A stretch of 12,207 nt of DNA. Source: Bacteroidetes bacterium UBA6161 (GTDB taxonomy: Bacteria; Bacteroidota; Bacteroidia; NS11-12g; UBA955). The translations under genes were made by a program, and so were the position numbers. Below the pieces are notes generated by a model. It saw nothing but the letters and a program-made list of their open reading frames with translations. It had not been told where the DNA came from and did not search any database. The stretch covers positions 1 to 12,207 of the forward strand of contig DIUJ01000004.1 of assembly GCA_002422315.1 (NCBI GenBank), given 5' to 3'. Of the stretch, positions 1 through 8,345 are shown in pieces; position 1 is the first letter of the stretch, and the number at the start of each line of letters is the position of its first letter.

Positions 1-2217
1 ATCGTCATAACCTCTTTGAGAAACTATTTCTGCACCATTGAATGCTACGTTGGTTAAACCGCTTCCTCCTATTATGAACCTCTCGAAAGGTGAAAAGCCT
101 ATATCGCTATTGTAATACCCCATAATCCCAAGTTTTGTTTTAGCTGCTAAAACAAATTTTAAAGAATTAAATGGCTTAGTATACCATTCTGCATCAAATT
201 TCCATTTGTGGTATTCCACCCATTCATATTTTTTTTCTGGACTTGCATTCTTAAAGTCTATATTTCTAAATAATGAAAAGGGAGGAGTAAGCGCTAAGGA
301 AAGGGAAAAACTACTTCCCCCTGTTGGGAAAATAAAACCTCCTTCTATTGCATTTCTAGATAAAACTGTTTTAAATTCAAATGTTCTAGACCGTCCATTA
401 TCCATGATAATGAAAAAATCTCGACCATTTTGAACTCTATACATTTGAAAACCTACCGAATTCATTAGAGTAAAGTTATCGTCGGGTTTTCTTAATCTTC
501 TACCAAGAGAAACAGAAGCACCAGTAGTATATAATGCTTTGCGTCTGTCGCTTCCTCTTGGCTCTTGATTTAAGTTAAACACCGAATGGTATATGGAAGT
601 AGTAAATGAATTTGGTTTTTTACCACCCATCCATGGTTCTGTAAAGGAGAAATTGTATGATTGAAAGAATCCTGAACTTTGGCCTCTGAGAGACAATTTT
701 TGGCCATCACCTACAGGAATTGGATTCCAAAGTTTTGGGCGGATTAATTTCCTTGTAGAAAAATTATTTAAAACCAAACCAAGTGTACCTACAAATTGGG
801 TCCTAGATTGACCACCAGCGCCCTGCCAACCTGGACCAATACCTCCCGAAAGTTCTATTTGATCCGAGGCTCTTTCCACTACCGTATATTCAATATCCAC
901 TGTTCCATCAGAAGGGTTTGGCTTAGGGACAACCCCTATTTGCTGTGGGTCAAACAAACCAAGAGCACCTAATTCTCTAATGGTTCTTTGAATATCGGAT
1001 CTTGAGAATTTTTGGCCAGGTCTTGTTCTTAGCTCTCTTAGAATTACATGATCGCTTGTTTTGTAATTCCCAAAAACCCTCATAGTTCTTAGAATGGCTT
1101 GTTCGCCCTCCGACATTTTTATCTCTATATCTATGGAATCGTTGTCTACTTGAACCTCTATAGGAGTTACATTAAAAAACAAGTATCCATCATCCATGTA
1201 CAAACCTGTAATATCCAAGCCATCTGGACTTGCATATAGTTTTTGGTCTAATTTAGATTGGTTAAATACATCTCCTTTCTGAATATCTAAAATTTTGTGT
1301 AAAATTTCTGAATTGAATTTTGTGCTTCCAGAGAACTTTATATCACGGAAATAATATTTCTTTCCTTCGTTAATTTTAATTTTCAGAACCAATAGATTAT
1401 CCGAATGCTTTACTAACTCATCCGAAACAATTTTCGCATCACGGTAGCCTTTGGTGTAATAATGTAACAACAACAAGTTTTTATCTGACTCGTAATCCGA
1501 CTCAATAAATTTTGCAGATTTAAAAACATTGATTTTGTTTTTCTTTCTTTTAGTGCTTTTCAGTGCTTTTCTTAATTCGCTAGAGGCAACTTCTTTGTTC
1601 CCTTCAAATTGAATATCCCAAAGTTTGGTTTTTGGTCCTTTGTCTATGTAAATCCTGAATATTTTAGCATTCACTCTATCAGGATCTTCATTTTGTGCAA
1701 TATTTACTTTTGCGGAATAATAGCCTTTACTATAGTAATATTTCAAAATTTGATTTTGGGTATTGTTAATCAAATTCTGATTGATAATCATATTCCCTGT
1801 AAGGGTTAATTCATCTTTTATATTCCTGGCTTCAGACCTTTTTAGTCCAGGGAAAGTATATCTAGACAGTCTTGGTCTTTCTGTTATTTGAATGATTATA
1901 TCTACCGTATCTCCTTTCACAGACTTTAGAAAAACTTTCACGTCGTCAAATAGTTCTTGTTTCCAGATATTGGTAGAAATTTCTGTAAATTTCTGACTAG
2001 GCACCTCTAATGTTTCGCCAATTGAAAGATTTGAATAAATAACAACCAAAGGTGTTTCTACGTATTTATTGCCTTCAACCACAATATTATTCACAACATA
2101 TTTGGTGGGTTTAGAAAAATCCAATTCCAAATAATTTGAGGTTTGTGCATTTGAAATCAGATTCAAAAACAATACACATAAAAGGATATTAAGTTTCAAA
2201 AGTTTAGGATTTTTCAT
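1..2217 (-). CDS. bamA: BamA, outer-membrane protein assembly factor (C-terminus missing at window edge)
   Basis: The frame is open for 739 codons from the ATG at 2217 to the left edge, so about the last 100 residues of the barrel are probably outside. BamA is the outer-membrane pore that folds and inserts beta-barrel proteins. Seen: a signal peptide (residues 1-24, ending SNA before Gln25), then POTRA-like repeats with the VEGN/FEGN/FSGS/VFGN type turn (near residues 45, 200, 290 and 378), then a beta-barrel from about residue 456. The barrel contains the GGSGL segment and an RGY triplet (Arg735), which matches the conserved L6 loop (V/I)RG(F/Y) motif that plugs the barrel. The start codon lies inside the 3' end of uppS (14-nt overlap), which suggests translational coupling. 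The family assignment is firm; the POTRA boundaries are approximate. Confidence 0.95.
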   Translation of the reverse strand, partial: MKNPKLLKLNILLCVLFLNLISNAQTSNYLELDFSKPTKYVVNNIVVEGNKYVETPLVVIYSNLSIGETLEVPSQKFTEISTNIWKQELFDDVKVFLKSVKGDTVDIIIQITERPRLSRYTFPGLKRSEARNIKDELTLTGNMIINQNLINNTQNQILKYYYSKGYYSAKVNIAQNEDPDRVNAKIFRIYIDKGPKTKLWDIQFEGNKEVASSELRKALKSTKRKKNKINVFKSAKFIESDYESDKNLLLLHYYTKGYRDAKIVSDELVKHSDNLLVLKIKINEGKKYYFRDIKFSGSTKFNSEILHKILDIQKGDVFNQSKLDQKLYASPDGLDITGLYMDDGYLFFNVTPIEVQVDNDSIDIEIKMSEGEQAILRTMRVFGNYKTSDHVILRELRTRPGQKFSRSDIQRTIRELGALGLFDPQQIGVVPKPNPSDGTVDIEYTVVERASDQIELSGGIGPGWQGAGGQSRTQFVGTLGLVLNNFSTRKLIRPKLWNPIPVGDGQKLSLRGQSSGFFQSYNFSFTEPWMGGKKPNSFTTSIYHSVFNLNQEPRGSDRRKALYTTGASVSLGRRLRKPDDNFTLMNSVGFQMYRVQNGRDFFIIMDNGRSRTFEFKTVLSRNAIEGGFIFPTGGSSFSLSLALTPPFSLFRNIDFKNASPEKKYEWVEYHKWKFDAEWYTKPFNSLKFVLAAKTKLGIMGYYNSDIGFSPFERFIIGGSGLTNVAFNGAEIVSQRGYDD

Positions 2218-2929
2218 TTAGTTGCTCGCTAGTTTTACCAAATCTTCTTTCGCGTTTTGCGAATTCTTCAATGGCTATTTTTAGATGTTCTTTTGTAAAT
2301 TCTGGCCAAAACACATCTGTAAAAAAGAATTCAGAGTAGGCTAATTCCCAAAGTAAGAAGTTACTAATTCTTTGTTCGCCACTAGTTCTAATTACAAGTT
2401 CTGGATTTGGGATATCTCTGGTAGATAAAAAAGAAGAGAACAATTCTTCAGTAATTTCATCTATTTTTAAATTGTTGGTTTCATGTGCTTTGCAAGCTTG
2501 TTTTACTGCGTGTAAAATATCCCATCTTGCACTGTAATTCAAAGCCAAAACCAGGGTCATTCTTGTATTGTTCTTTGTTGCCTCTATTGCTTCTTTTAGC
2601 TCTTTTGCCACATCCTTGGGAAGAGAATCTATATCGCCAATAGTTTTCAGTTTAATATCTTTTTCCAACAGTACCCTTAATTCTTTTCTGAGGGTTCTAA
2701 CCAAAAGGCTCATAAGTCCTGCAACTTCTAAAGCGGGTCTATTCCAATTTTCTGTAGAGAAAGTATAGAGGGTTAAATATTTTATACCTAATTGTGCCGC
2801 GGCTTCTGTAATCTCTCTAACTGTTTTTACACCATACTCATGACCAACAATCCTAGGTAGCCCTCTTTTTTTTGCCCACCTTCCATTACCATCCATAATA
2901 ATTGCGATATGATTTGGTGCATTCTCCAT
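2204..2929 (-). CDS. uppS: Undecaprenyl diphosphate synthase (cis-prenyltransferase)
   Basis: Condenses eight isopentenyl diphosphates in cis onto farnesyl diphosphate to give the C55 carrier lipid for peptidoglycan and surface polysaccharides; it acts at the cytoplasmic face of the inner membrane. Length is 241 residues, normal for the family. Seen: the N-terminal IMDGNGRWA motif with the catalytic Asp13, FSTENWNRP at about residues 57-65, and the C-terminal RTSGEQRISNFLLW signature (181-194) that binds isopentenyl diphosphate. The ATG at 2929 puts the first motif at the usual place. It lies 41 nt after the upstream DUF6089-like gene and overlaps bamA by 14 nt. The order DUF6089, uppS, bamA is, from memory, a recurrent Bacteroidota arrangement. 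Confidence 0.97.
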   Translation of the reverse strand: MENAPNHIAIIMDGNGRWAKKRGLPRIVGHEYGVKTVREITEAAAQLGIKYLTLYTFSTENWNRPALEVAGLMSLLVRTLRKELRVLLEKDIKLKTIGDIDSLPKDVAKELKEAIEATKNNTRMTLVLALNYSARWDILHAVKQACKAHETNNLKIDEITEELFSSFLSTRDIPNPELVIRTSGEQRISNFLLWELAYSEFFFTDVFWPEFTKEHLKIAIEEFAKRERRFGKTSEQLNEKS

Positions 2930-2970
2930 GTTGTAATGATAGGTTTAAATTAAGAGTGGGCGAATTTAGG

Positions 2971-3810
2971 TTAAAAAGAGAAATTGTCGTTACATGGTGG
3001 ATTAAAAATTCTGAAGCCCAATCTGAAGTTTAAGAAAAAATACCAATCGTTAAGGTTTGGGTCTCCTCTCATTTTCCCTTCTTCTACTATCTCTATGTTT
3101 GAAATATTCTGCAAATAGCGATGCGAAAGGGTTGCTGCAAGCTCGCCTCTTTCGTTTAGCATAAGATTGTAATCAGGGTAGTCTCCTTTTACATCATCGA
3201 GATAATCTGTAAAAGTTTTTCTAAATCCCAATTCTAATCCAGAAGTAACTTTCCCATTGGTAAATTTTATACCTATCCCGAGGGGAATAGCAGGTTGAAA
3301 AAGATTGTATTTTTTAGTTCCATTTAAGCCTTGGCCTTCTGTACCAAGATCTCTTAGCTCTATTGGCTCATTGTTATATTTGGTTTTGGGGTTAAAATAA
3401 AACATCCCAATACCTGCAAAAACATAAGGGGTTGCCCATCTTAAATTTGGATTTAATCCAAAAGGTAAAAAGTTATACTCTAAAGTAATAGCACCTTCAA
3501 TTATATCTGAATAAAAATTCAAATTACGGTTTGCATAAACCTCCGGGTAATTCTGGTCTGAGCCAGATATTCTACCGTAGGATAGTTGATACCTTAAGGA
3601 AGCCCATTCATTTATATGGCGTTGGTAAAAAGCGGCGGCCATAAATTTAGACTCTGCAGGTACAATTTCCCGTGCTAGGTCGCCATGATAATTTGATACT
3701 CCTAAGCAAAATCCGAATTCATTTCTTCCAGGAAAGTACTTTTGTGCTTGAACAACATAAGTACTAAGCATGCAGAAAGTAAGGAATAAGGTCTTGCTGT
3801 TTTGTATCAT
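2971..3810 (-). CDS. DUF6089-like outer-membrane beta-barrel protein, copy A
   Basis: A 279-residue exported protein with a signal peptide (about residues 1-22, cut in VQA before Gln). The body has repeated amphipathic, aromatic-rich strands and glycine turns typical of a small outer-membrane barrel. It shares with its neighbour (3807-4721) the landmarks SNYxGxL, RNLNF, TPYxFAGIGxFxFNP, FRKTFTDYxDD and a late DWY, so the two are paralogues. I place both in the DUF6089 family from these landmarks and from their position directly before uppS and bamA; no biochemical function is established to my knowledge. The start overlaps the stop of the upstream paralogue by ATGA, indicating coupled translation. 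A role linked to outer-membrane or envelope assembly is inferred from context only. Confidence 0.85.
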   Translation of the reverse strand: MIQNSKTLFLTFCMLSTYVVQAQKYFPGRNEFGFCLGVSNYHGDLAREIVPAESKFMAAAFYQRHINEWASLRYQLSYGRISGSDQNYPEVYANRNLNFYSDIIEGAITLEYNFLPFGLNPNLRWATPYVFAGIGMFYFNPKTKYNNEPIELRDLGTEGQGLNGTKKYNLFQPAIPLGIGIKFTNGKVTSGLELGFRKTFTDYLDDVKGDYPDYNLMLNERGELAATLSHRYLQNISNIEIVEEGKMRGDPNLNDWYFFLNFRLGFRIFNPPCNDNFSF

Positions 3811-4721
3811 TCGAAATTAAAACAATTTACTTTTCCTCCAATAATTCTGTAGGTAACTTGTATCCCACCGAACATATACCAATCTTTGGTTTTATCGTTT
3901 CCTCTTGGAGTATTTTCTAAAAAGGGTTCAAGACCAAGTTCTGGAGCTCTGTCTTTTAATGCAACAGCCATGTATCCTCCTGCTCCTCCTACTATTTGAT
4001 TATCCCAATACTTTGTAGATATATCGTCTATATAATCTGTGAAGGTTTTTCTTACACCAAACTCGGCGCCAATTGTCCATTGGTCGCTAAGTTGTATTTT
4101 GTAACCCACTCCTAAAGGAATAGAGACTTGGGTCAAGGGATATCTTTTTTGTTGGTTGTTTTTGGTTGTTTCTTGAGCCTCTGTGGAAAGAGGTTGTAAT
4201 TCAATCCATTTTTCATTCTGATTGCGAAGGCTAGGATCGTGTATGTTTTCGTTGTAAAAAAACTGGGTCATAGGGTTAAACCTAAATACGCCTATCCCTG
4301 CAAACAAATAAGGAGTAGCAGGAAAACTAGTTCTTGTTTGATTCCATCCTAAAATATTCCATTCTACATGACCAGAAAACTCCCAAACATCGGATCTAAA
4401 ATTCAAATTTCTTCTTCTTCTAAAATCATCACTGTCAAAATTCTTATCATCGCCAGATAATCTCATATACAAAGCAGCTGCTTTTAAACTAATTGCAGAA
4501 CTAGGAGTATACCTAACAATAATTCCACCAGCCAAATTAGTTTCATTCATTGCAGGAATTGAACTTTGGGTAAGTTCTCCCAAATAGTTAGAGCCACCAA
4601 GCATAATTCCAAAATCTAATTCTGTGGCCTTTTTACTAGGTCTAGGATTTTGAGCATTTGCATCGATCGAAATGCCTGAAAGCATAACTAAAAGTATACC
4701 AATAGTAATTTTTCTTTTCAT
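3807..4721 (-). CDS. DUF6089-like outer-membrane beta-barrel protein, copy B
   Basis: A 304-residue exported barrel-like protein, paralogue of the next gene downstream (shared SNYxGxL, RNLNF, TPYxFAGIGxFxFNP, FRKTFTDYxDD). A longer reading exists from a TTG at 4742, but the ATG at 4721 gives a clean signal peptide (MKRKITIG start, cut in ANA before Gln24), so I use 4721. Compared with copy A it has a longer loop in the middle (rich in Asn, Gln and Glu) and a Gly-rich insert, so the two have diverged mostly in loops, as surface-exposed regions do. It is the first gene after an 88-bp gap from the prenyl synthase, so it may have its own promoter. Exact function unknown. Confidence 0.83.
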   Translation of the reverse strand: MKRKITIGILLVMLSGISIDANAQNPRPSKKATELDFGIMLGGSNYLGELTQSSIPAMNETNLAGGIIVRYTPSSAISLKAAALYMRLSGDDKNFDSDDFRRRRNLNFRSDVWEFSGHVEWNILGWNQTRTSFPATPYLFAGIGVFRFNPMTQFFYNENIHDPSLRNQNEKWIELQPLSTEAQETTKNNQQKRYPLTQVSIPLGVGYKIQLSDQWTIGAEFGVRKTFTDYIDDISTKYWDNQIVGGAGGYMAVALKDRAPELGLEPFLENTPRGNDKTKDWYMFGGIQVTYRIIGGKVNCFNFE

Positions 4722-4809
4722 TTTAATGTTTTTACTTAGCAATCTGCGAAAGTATAATTCAGAACGGAATTTTACACATTTTATTTTACTTTTTTTAAAA
4801 GTTATTTTA

Positions 4810-5784
4810 CTAGTGTTTCCTTTCTATGATATAGTTAACTAAGCCTTGCAGGTGTGTTTTATACTTGCTTTCAGGCACTTCCGCCAATAATTCGAGTGCT
4901 TTTTCTTTGTATTCGTACATTTTACTTCGGGCATATTCTGGACCTCCAGATAAATTTATGAAGTTAATTACCTCGTTTACTTTCTGTGGGTTGGTAGAAT
5001 GGTTCTTTATCTTTTTAATTATACTCTTGGTTTCGGCTTTATCTGCCTTTGAGAGAGCGAATATAAGAGGTAGTGTCATTTTTCTTTCTTTAATGTCCAC
5101 TCCTTTAGGTTTGCCAAAATCTTCTTCGCTAAAATCAAACAAATCGTCTTTAATTTGGAAAGCGATACCTGCATATTCACCAAAAAGTCTCATCTTGTTT
5201 ATCACTTCTGGACTCTGTTCGCTACTTGCAGCCCCTATTGCACAGCAAGCCGCAAAAAGCGAAGCTGTTTTCTTGGATATAATGTCAAAATAATCTTCTT
5301 CCTTTATGTCTAATCTTCTGGCTTTTTCTAGTTGAAGCAATTCCCCTTCGCTCATTCTTTTTACTGCATCGGTTACAATTTCTAGCAGGTCAAAGTCTTT
5401 GTTTTCTATGGATAGCAACAATCCTCGGGAGAGTAAAAAATCTCCGACCAGTACAGCTACTTTATTTTTCCATAAAGCATTTATCGAAAAAAAACCTCTT
5501 CTTTTGTTACTGTCATCTACCACATCATCGTGCACTAAAGTAGCAGTATGCAAAAGTTCTACAAGCGAAGCTCCTCTGTAAGTCCTCTGGGTGATAGGCC
5601 CATAACAAGAGGCTGTAAGCATTACAAACATTGGCCTAACTTGTTTCCCTTTCCTTTTTACTATGTAATTAAGAATAGTATCCAACAATGAAACTTTTGT
5701 CTTTACGCTTTGCGAAAATACGGTTTCGAATATCTTTAGCTCTTCTGCAAGGTCTTTTTTAATATGGGTGAGTATTTCTGCCAA
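4810..5784 (-). CDS. Long-chain trans-polyprenyl diphosphate synthase (octaprenyl/heptaprenyl type)
   Basis: Builds an all-trans prenyl chain from isopentenyl diphosphate, most likely the menaquinone side chain. Length is 324 residues. Seen: GKQVRP (46-51), the first Asp-rich motif HDDVVDD (Asp86, Asp87, Asp90) followed by KRRG, and the second Asp-rich motif KDDLFD (Asp213, Asp214, Asp217) followed by GKPKGVD. The residue five before the first motif is Ala81, a small residue that in this family allows long products, as in the E. coli IspB-type HTATLxHDD context. The start codon is TTG at 5784: there is an in-frame stop eight codons upstream, no upstream ATG, and the first internal Met is too late (about residue 52). 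It sits 93 nt after nadE and 88 nt before the DUF6089 pair. The exact chain length is not decidable by eye. Confidence 0.92.
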   Translation of the reverse strand: MAEILTHIKKDLAEELKIFETVFSQSVKTKVSLLDTILNYIVKRKGKQVRPMFVMLTASCYGPITQRTYRGASLVELLHTATLVHDDVVDDSNKRRGFFSINALWKNKVAVLVGDFLLSRGLLLSIENKDFDLLEIVTDAVKRMSEGELLQLEKARRLDIKEEDYFDIISKKTASLFAACCAIGAASSEQSPEVINKMRLFGEYAGIAFQIKDDLFDFSEEDFGKPKGVDIKERKMTLPLIFALSKADKAETKSIIKKIKNHSTNPQKVNEVINFINLSGGPEYARSKMYEYKEKALELLAEVPESKYKTHLQGLVNYIIERKH

Positions 5785-5812
5785 AATAATGTGTTGTTTG
5801 AGGTTTCAAATT

Positions 5813-5830
5813 AAAGGTATTTTATCCTTT
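5813..5830. terminator. Weak AT-rich hairpin after nadE
   Basis: AAAGG at 5813-5817 and CCTTT at 5826-5830 form a 5-bp stem with an 8-nt loop, with T-rich sequence on both outer sides. It lies between the nadE stop and the prenyl synthase start, on the path of minus-strand transcription. The stem is short, so read-through is likely; this is a tentative call. Confidence 0.25.
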
Positions 5831-5877
5831 TTTTATTTATAATGTATACAATACTATGAACAACAAACCAATTTGAA

Positions 5878-7524
5878 TTATGTTGGATACTTTGCGGTTA
5901 ATGGTATATTCCTACCTAAACCAAAAGCTTTTTGACTGACTCTAAGAACAGGTGGTGCCTGAAATCTTTTGTATTCATTGGCATGTACCAACCTTAGAAC
6001 CTGATTTACGACTTTTTGGTTTAGTCCAAAATCTGTCAATTCAGAAGGACTCTTTCCCTCTTCGATATATAATTTCAGGATTGTATCCAAAAGTTCGTAA
6101 TCGGGTAAGGAATCGCTATCTTTTTGATTTGGACGTAATTCTGCACTTGGTTCTTTGGTAATTATAGCTTCTGGGATTATACAATTATCAATATTAATAA
6201 AATTTGCCAATTCATAAACTTGGGTTTTGTATAAATCGCCTATTACAGAAATAGCCCCACACATGTCGCCATAAAGGGTTCCGTAGCCCACCGCTAATTC
6301 ACTTTTATTGCTGGTATTTAATAGCAAACTCCCTTTTTTATTACTGTATGCCATCAGTAAAACGGCTCTTAGTCTCGATTGTAAATTTTCCTCGGTCAAA
6401 TCAAAATCCGTAGCACCATAAATATTGTATAAACTTTCTATAGCTTGAACATAAAGTGGAGAAATTGAAGCTATAGTATAAGAATTTCCTAAGTTTTTGC
6501 ATAACTCTTCCGCGTCGGCTACCGAATGATCGGAAGAATAAGGAGAAGGCATGAGAAGTGCAAAAACATTTTCTGCACCTAAGGCCTGTACAGCAAGTGT
6601 TTGAACCAAAGCAGAGTCTATGCCTCCACTAGAGCCCAAAACCGCCTTTTGAAATCCATTTTTTTGAAAATAATCTTTAATTCCTCTGATTAAAGCTTTG
6701 TGAATAGACTCCAAAGGATTGCTTGCGCTTTTTGTATGAAGTTTGACTTGAGTATCCGATAAAATTTGGTGTTCAAAGTCAAGAATTTTAAAGTCTTCTT
6801 CAAAAGCCAAACATCTTGCTGCAATACTTCCATCCTTATTTAATGCGAATGAATTTCCATCAAAAATCAATTCTGTTTGAGCACCAACTTGGTTAACGTA
6901 TATTGCAGGCAGTTGAAACTCTTTAGTTTTAGTTCTTAATAGTTCAATTCTATCTTTAATTTTCAGGGAATGAAAGGGGGAAGCGGAAATATTGATGATT
7001 AAATCGGGACTCTGTTTATTTAGTTTTACCAAAGGAGCTAACTCGTATTTTTTAAACTCCGTATTATCCCAAATATCTTCGCAAATGGTTAGGGCTATTT
7101 TAATTTGACCCGATTGAATACATTCAAAGGTTTGATTTGGTTCAAAAAACCTTGTTTCGTCGAACACATCGTAGGATGGTAATAAGGTTTTGAAAATGGT
7201 ATTCTTAATTTTGCCTTCGCTAAGAAAAAAAGCACAATTGTAATACGGATTGCCATAATCTTTATCATTAGGATAAATCCCACCCACTACAATATCGCAT
7301 TGCGTACTTAAAGCCAACAACTTTTCTAACGCACTTTTTTGTATTTTTTCGTAGTATTTGTATGACAGCAAATCCTTTGGCGGATAACCTAACAAGGCTA
7401 ATTCTGAAAAAATAAGTAAATCTACTTGGTTATCTATTGCTTTAAGGCAGCAATCTGTAATTTTCTGTAGATTTTGTTCTATATCTCCAACTCTGTAATT
7501 AAGCTGACCAATAGCAATTTTCAT
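5878..7524 (-). CDS. nadE: Glutamine-dependent NAD+ synthetase
   Basis: Makes NAD+ from nicotinic acid adenine dinucleotide and ATP, taking ammonia from glutamine; cytoplasmic. The 548-residue protein is the long, two-domain form. The N-terminal nitrilase-like glutaminase domain (about 1-250) shows the Glu-Lys-Cys triad: Glu41 in FSELALLGYPPKDLL, Lys112 in FKTLLPSYDVF, and Cys148 in LTICEDIW. The C-terminal synthetase domain (about 270-548) shows the ATP pyrophosphatase loop SGGIDSAL (299-306), followed by NTSNKSELAVGYGTLYGDM and KEPSAELRP. All key residues are present, so the enzyme should be active without a separate glutaminase. It begins 21 nt after the upstream barrel gene and is probably cotranscribed with it. 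From memory, nadE is found near gldB in flavobacteria, which fits the neighbour at 8346. Confidence 0.97.
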   Translation of the reverse strand: MKIAIGQLNYRVGDIEQNLQKITDCCLKAIDNQVDLLIFSELALLGYPPKDLLSYKYYEKIQKSALEKLLALSTQCDIVVGGIYPNDKDYGNPYYNCAFFLSEGKIKNTIFKTLLPSYDVFDETRFFEPNQTFECIQSGQIKIALTICEDIWDNTEFKKYELAPLVKLNKQSPDLIINISASPFHSLKIKDRIELLRTKTKEFQLPAIYVNQVGAQTELIFDGNSFALNKDGSIAARCLAFEEDFKILDFEHQILSDTQVKLHTKSASNPLESIHKALIRGIKDYFQKNGFQKAVLGSSGGIDSALVQTLAVQALGAENVFALLMPSPYSSDHSVADAEELCKNLGNSYTIASISPLYVQAIESLYNIYGATDFDLTEENLQSRLRAVLLMAYSNKKGSLLLNTSNKSELAVGYGTLYGDMCGAISVIGDLYKTQVYELANFINIDNCIIPEAIITKEPSAELRPNQKDSDSLPDYELLDTILKLYIEEGKSPSELTDFGLNQKVVNQVLRLVHANEYKRFQAPPVLRVSQKAFGLGRNIPLTAKYPT

Positions 7525-7545
7525 TCAAAAAAAATCTAAAAAACT

Positions 7546-8286
7546 TTAGAAAAGCAAACCTACATTTATACCTATAAAATTGTTTATTGCTTTTGCTTTC
7601 GTATCTCCTTTATTGTCTGCAATAAAATTGGTTAGGCCATTATTAAATCTCAAGCCTGCAACAAGTGCCGTATTTCCTGTAAATCGGTATTCCATTCCAG
7701 CGCCTATAATCATTCCCATTCTGGCAAACCAAGCATCATCTCTATACCCTTCAAATCCTGAATCACCATCGTTGTTTCTATAATAATCCACAGAAGTAGT
7801 TCCTCCTTGTAAAGCAAATTCTCCGTCCCACTTGGCAGAAGACCTGAAAAGCACACCAGGTGCAAAACCAAATTGTGCAAACCAAGTAGTATACCCTATT
7901 TCATTTAATTTAAACTTCAAAGACATAGGCAATTCTATATAATTAAGGTTATAAGTGAAGTTAACATTTTTGTAAGGCACACCTGCATTATTCCAAACTT
8001 TCTCTGGGTCTAAAGAAACTTTGCTTCTAAAATTACTGGCTATAGCTTCTACTGCAAAGAAATATTTACTGGAACCTTTGATTGCAAAATCTCCCATTAT
8101 TCCATAAGAATACCCAAGACCGGGACCATTGGCCTGCACTTTGTCGGAAGTAGCTTTGGTCCAATTTATATTTACAGAAGTAATTAATCCTAGTTGAAAA
8201 TTGTTGTTTGAACCTTGTGCAAAAAGTTGTGATACAGAGAGTATCGAAACGACGAATAAAATGTGTTTAAAAAAATTCTTTTTCAT
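7546..8286 (-). CDS. Small outer-membrane beta-barrel protein (PorT/OMP_b-brl-like)
   Basis: A 246-residue exported protein. The signal peptide covers residues 1-23 (LFA before Gln24). The rest alternates aromatic/hydrophobic strands with glycine and polar turns, for example LGLITSVNINW, YIELPMSLKFKL, AGMEYRFTGNTALVAGLRFNNG, and the chain ends in Phe (FIGINVGLLF), as outer-membrane barrels often do. This matches the broad Bacteroidota outer-membrane barrel families grouped with PorT-like proteins; I cannot say which subfamily, and it need not be the type IX secretion PorT itself. It is the first gene of the minus-strand run leading into nadE, and it diverges from gldB across 59 bp, so the two promoters share that gap. 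The specific function is unknown. Confidence 0.8.
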   Translation of the reverse strand: MKKNFFKHILFVVSILSVSQLFAQGSNNNFQLGLITSVNINWTKATSDKVQANGPGLGYSYGIMGDFAIKGSSKYFFAVEAIASNFRSKVSLDPEKVWNNAGVPYKNVNFTYNLNYIELPMSLKFKLNEIGYTTWFAQFGFAPGVLFRSSAKWDGEFALQGGTTSVDYYRNNDGDSGFEGYRDDAWFARMGMIIGAGMEYRFTGNTALVAGLRFNNGLTNFIADNKGDTKAKAINNFIGINVGLLF

Positions 8287-8313
8287 AATTAACTTACTTT
8301 AGCTTATTGGTTG

Positions 8314-8321
8314 TTTATTTG
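8314..8321 (+). promoter_or_regulatory. Possible -7 box for gldB
   Basis: TTTATTTG matches the Bacteroidota -7 consensus TANNTTTG at 7 of 8 positions and lies 25 bp before the chosen gldB ATG. It is followed by TGCAAAG, so the region TTTGTGCAAAG is nearly palindromic. No good -33 TTG was found at the expected distance, so this is weak. Confidence 0.3.
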
Positions 8322-8345
8322 TGCAAAGTTGAGAAAAAAAACCCA

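Noticed and set aside
206..433. 75-codon plus-strand frame near the left end
   Set aside because: It lies wholly antisense to the conserved barrel region of bamA and has no recognisable domain.
4722..4742. Seven extra N-terminal codons on DUF6089-like copy B from TTG 4742
   Set aside because: The ATG at 4721 gives a proper signal peptide; the extension would put a polar stretch before it.
4747..4754. TACTTTCG (minus strand) as a -7 box for the DUF6089 pair
   Set aside because: Matches TANNTTTG at 7 of 8 positions but lacks a -33 TTG at the right distance; not strong enough to list as a feature.
4865..5293. 142-codon plus-strand frame
   Set aside because: Antisense to the prenyl synthase, including its second Asp-rich motif; a shadow of that gene.
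8307..8345. Thirteen extra N-terminal codons on GldB from TTG 8307
   Set aside because: The ATG at 8346 places the lipobox Cys at residue 21, as expected; the extension runs through the likely promoter.
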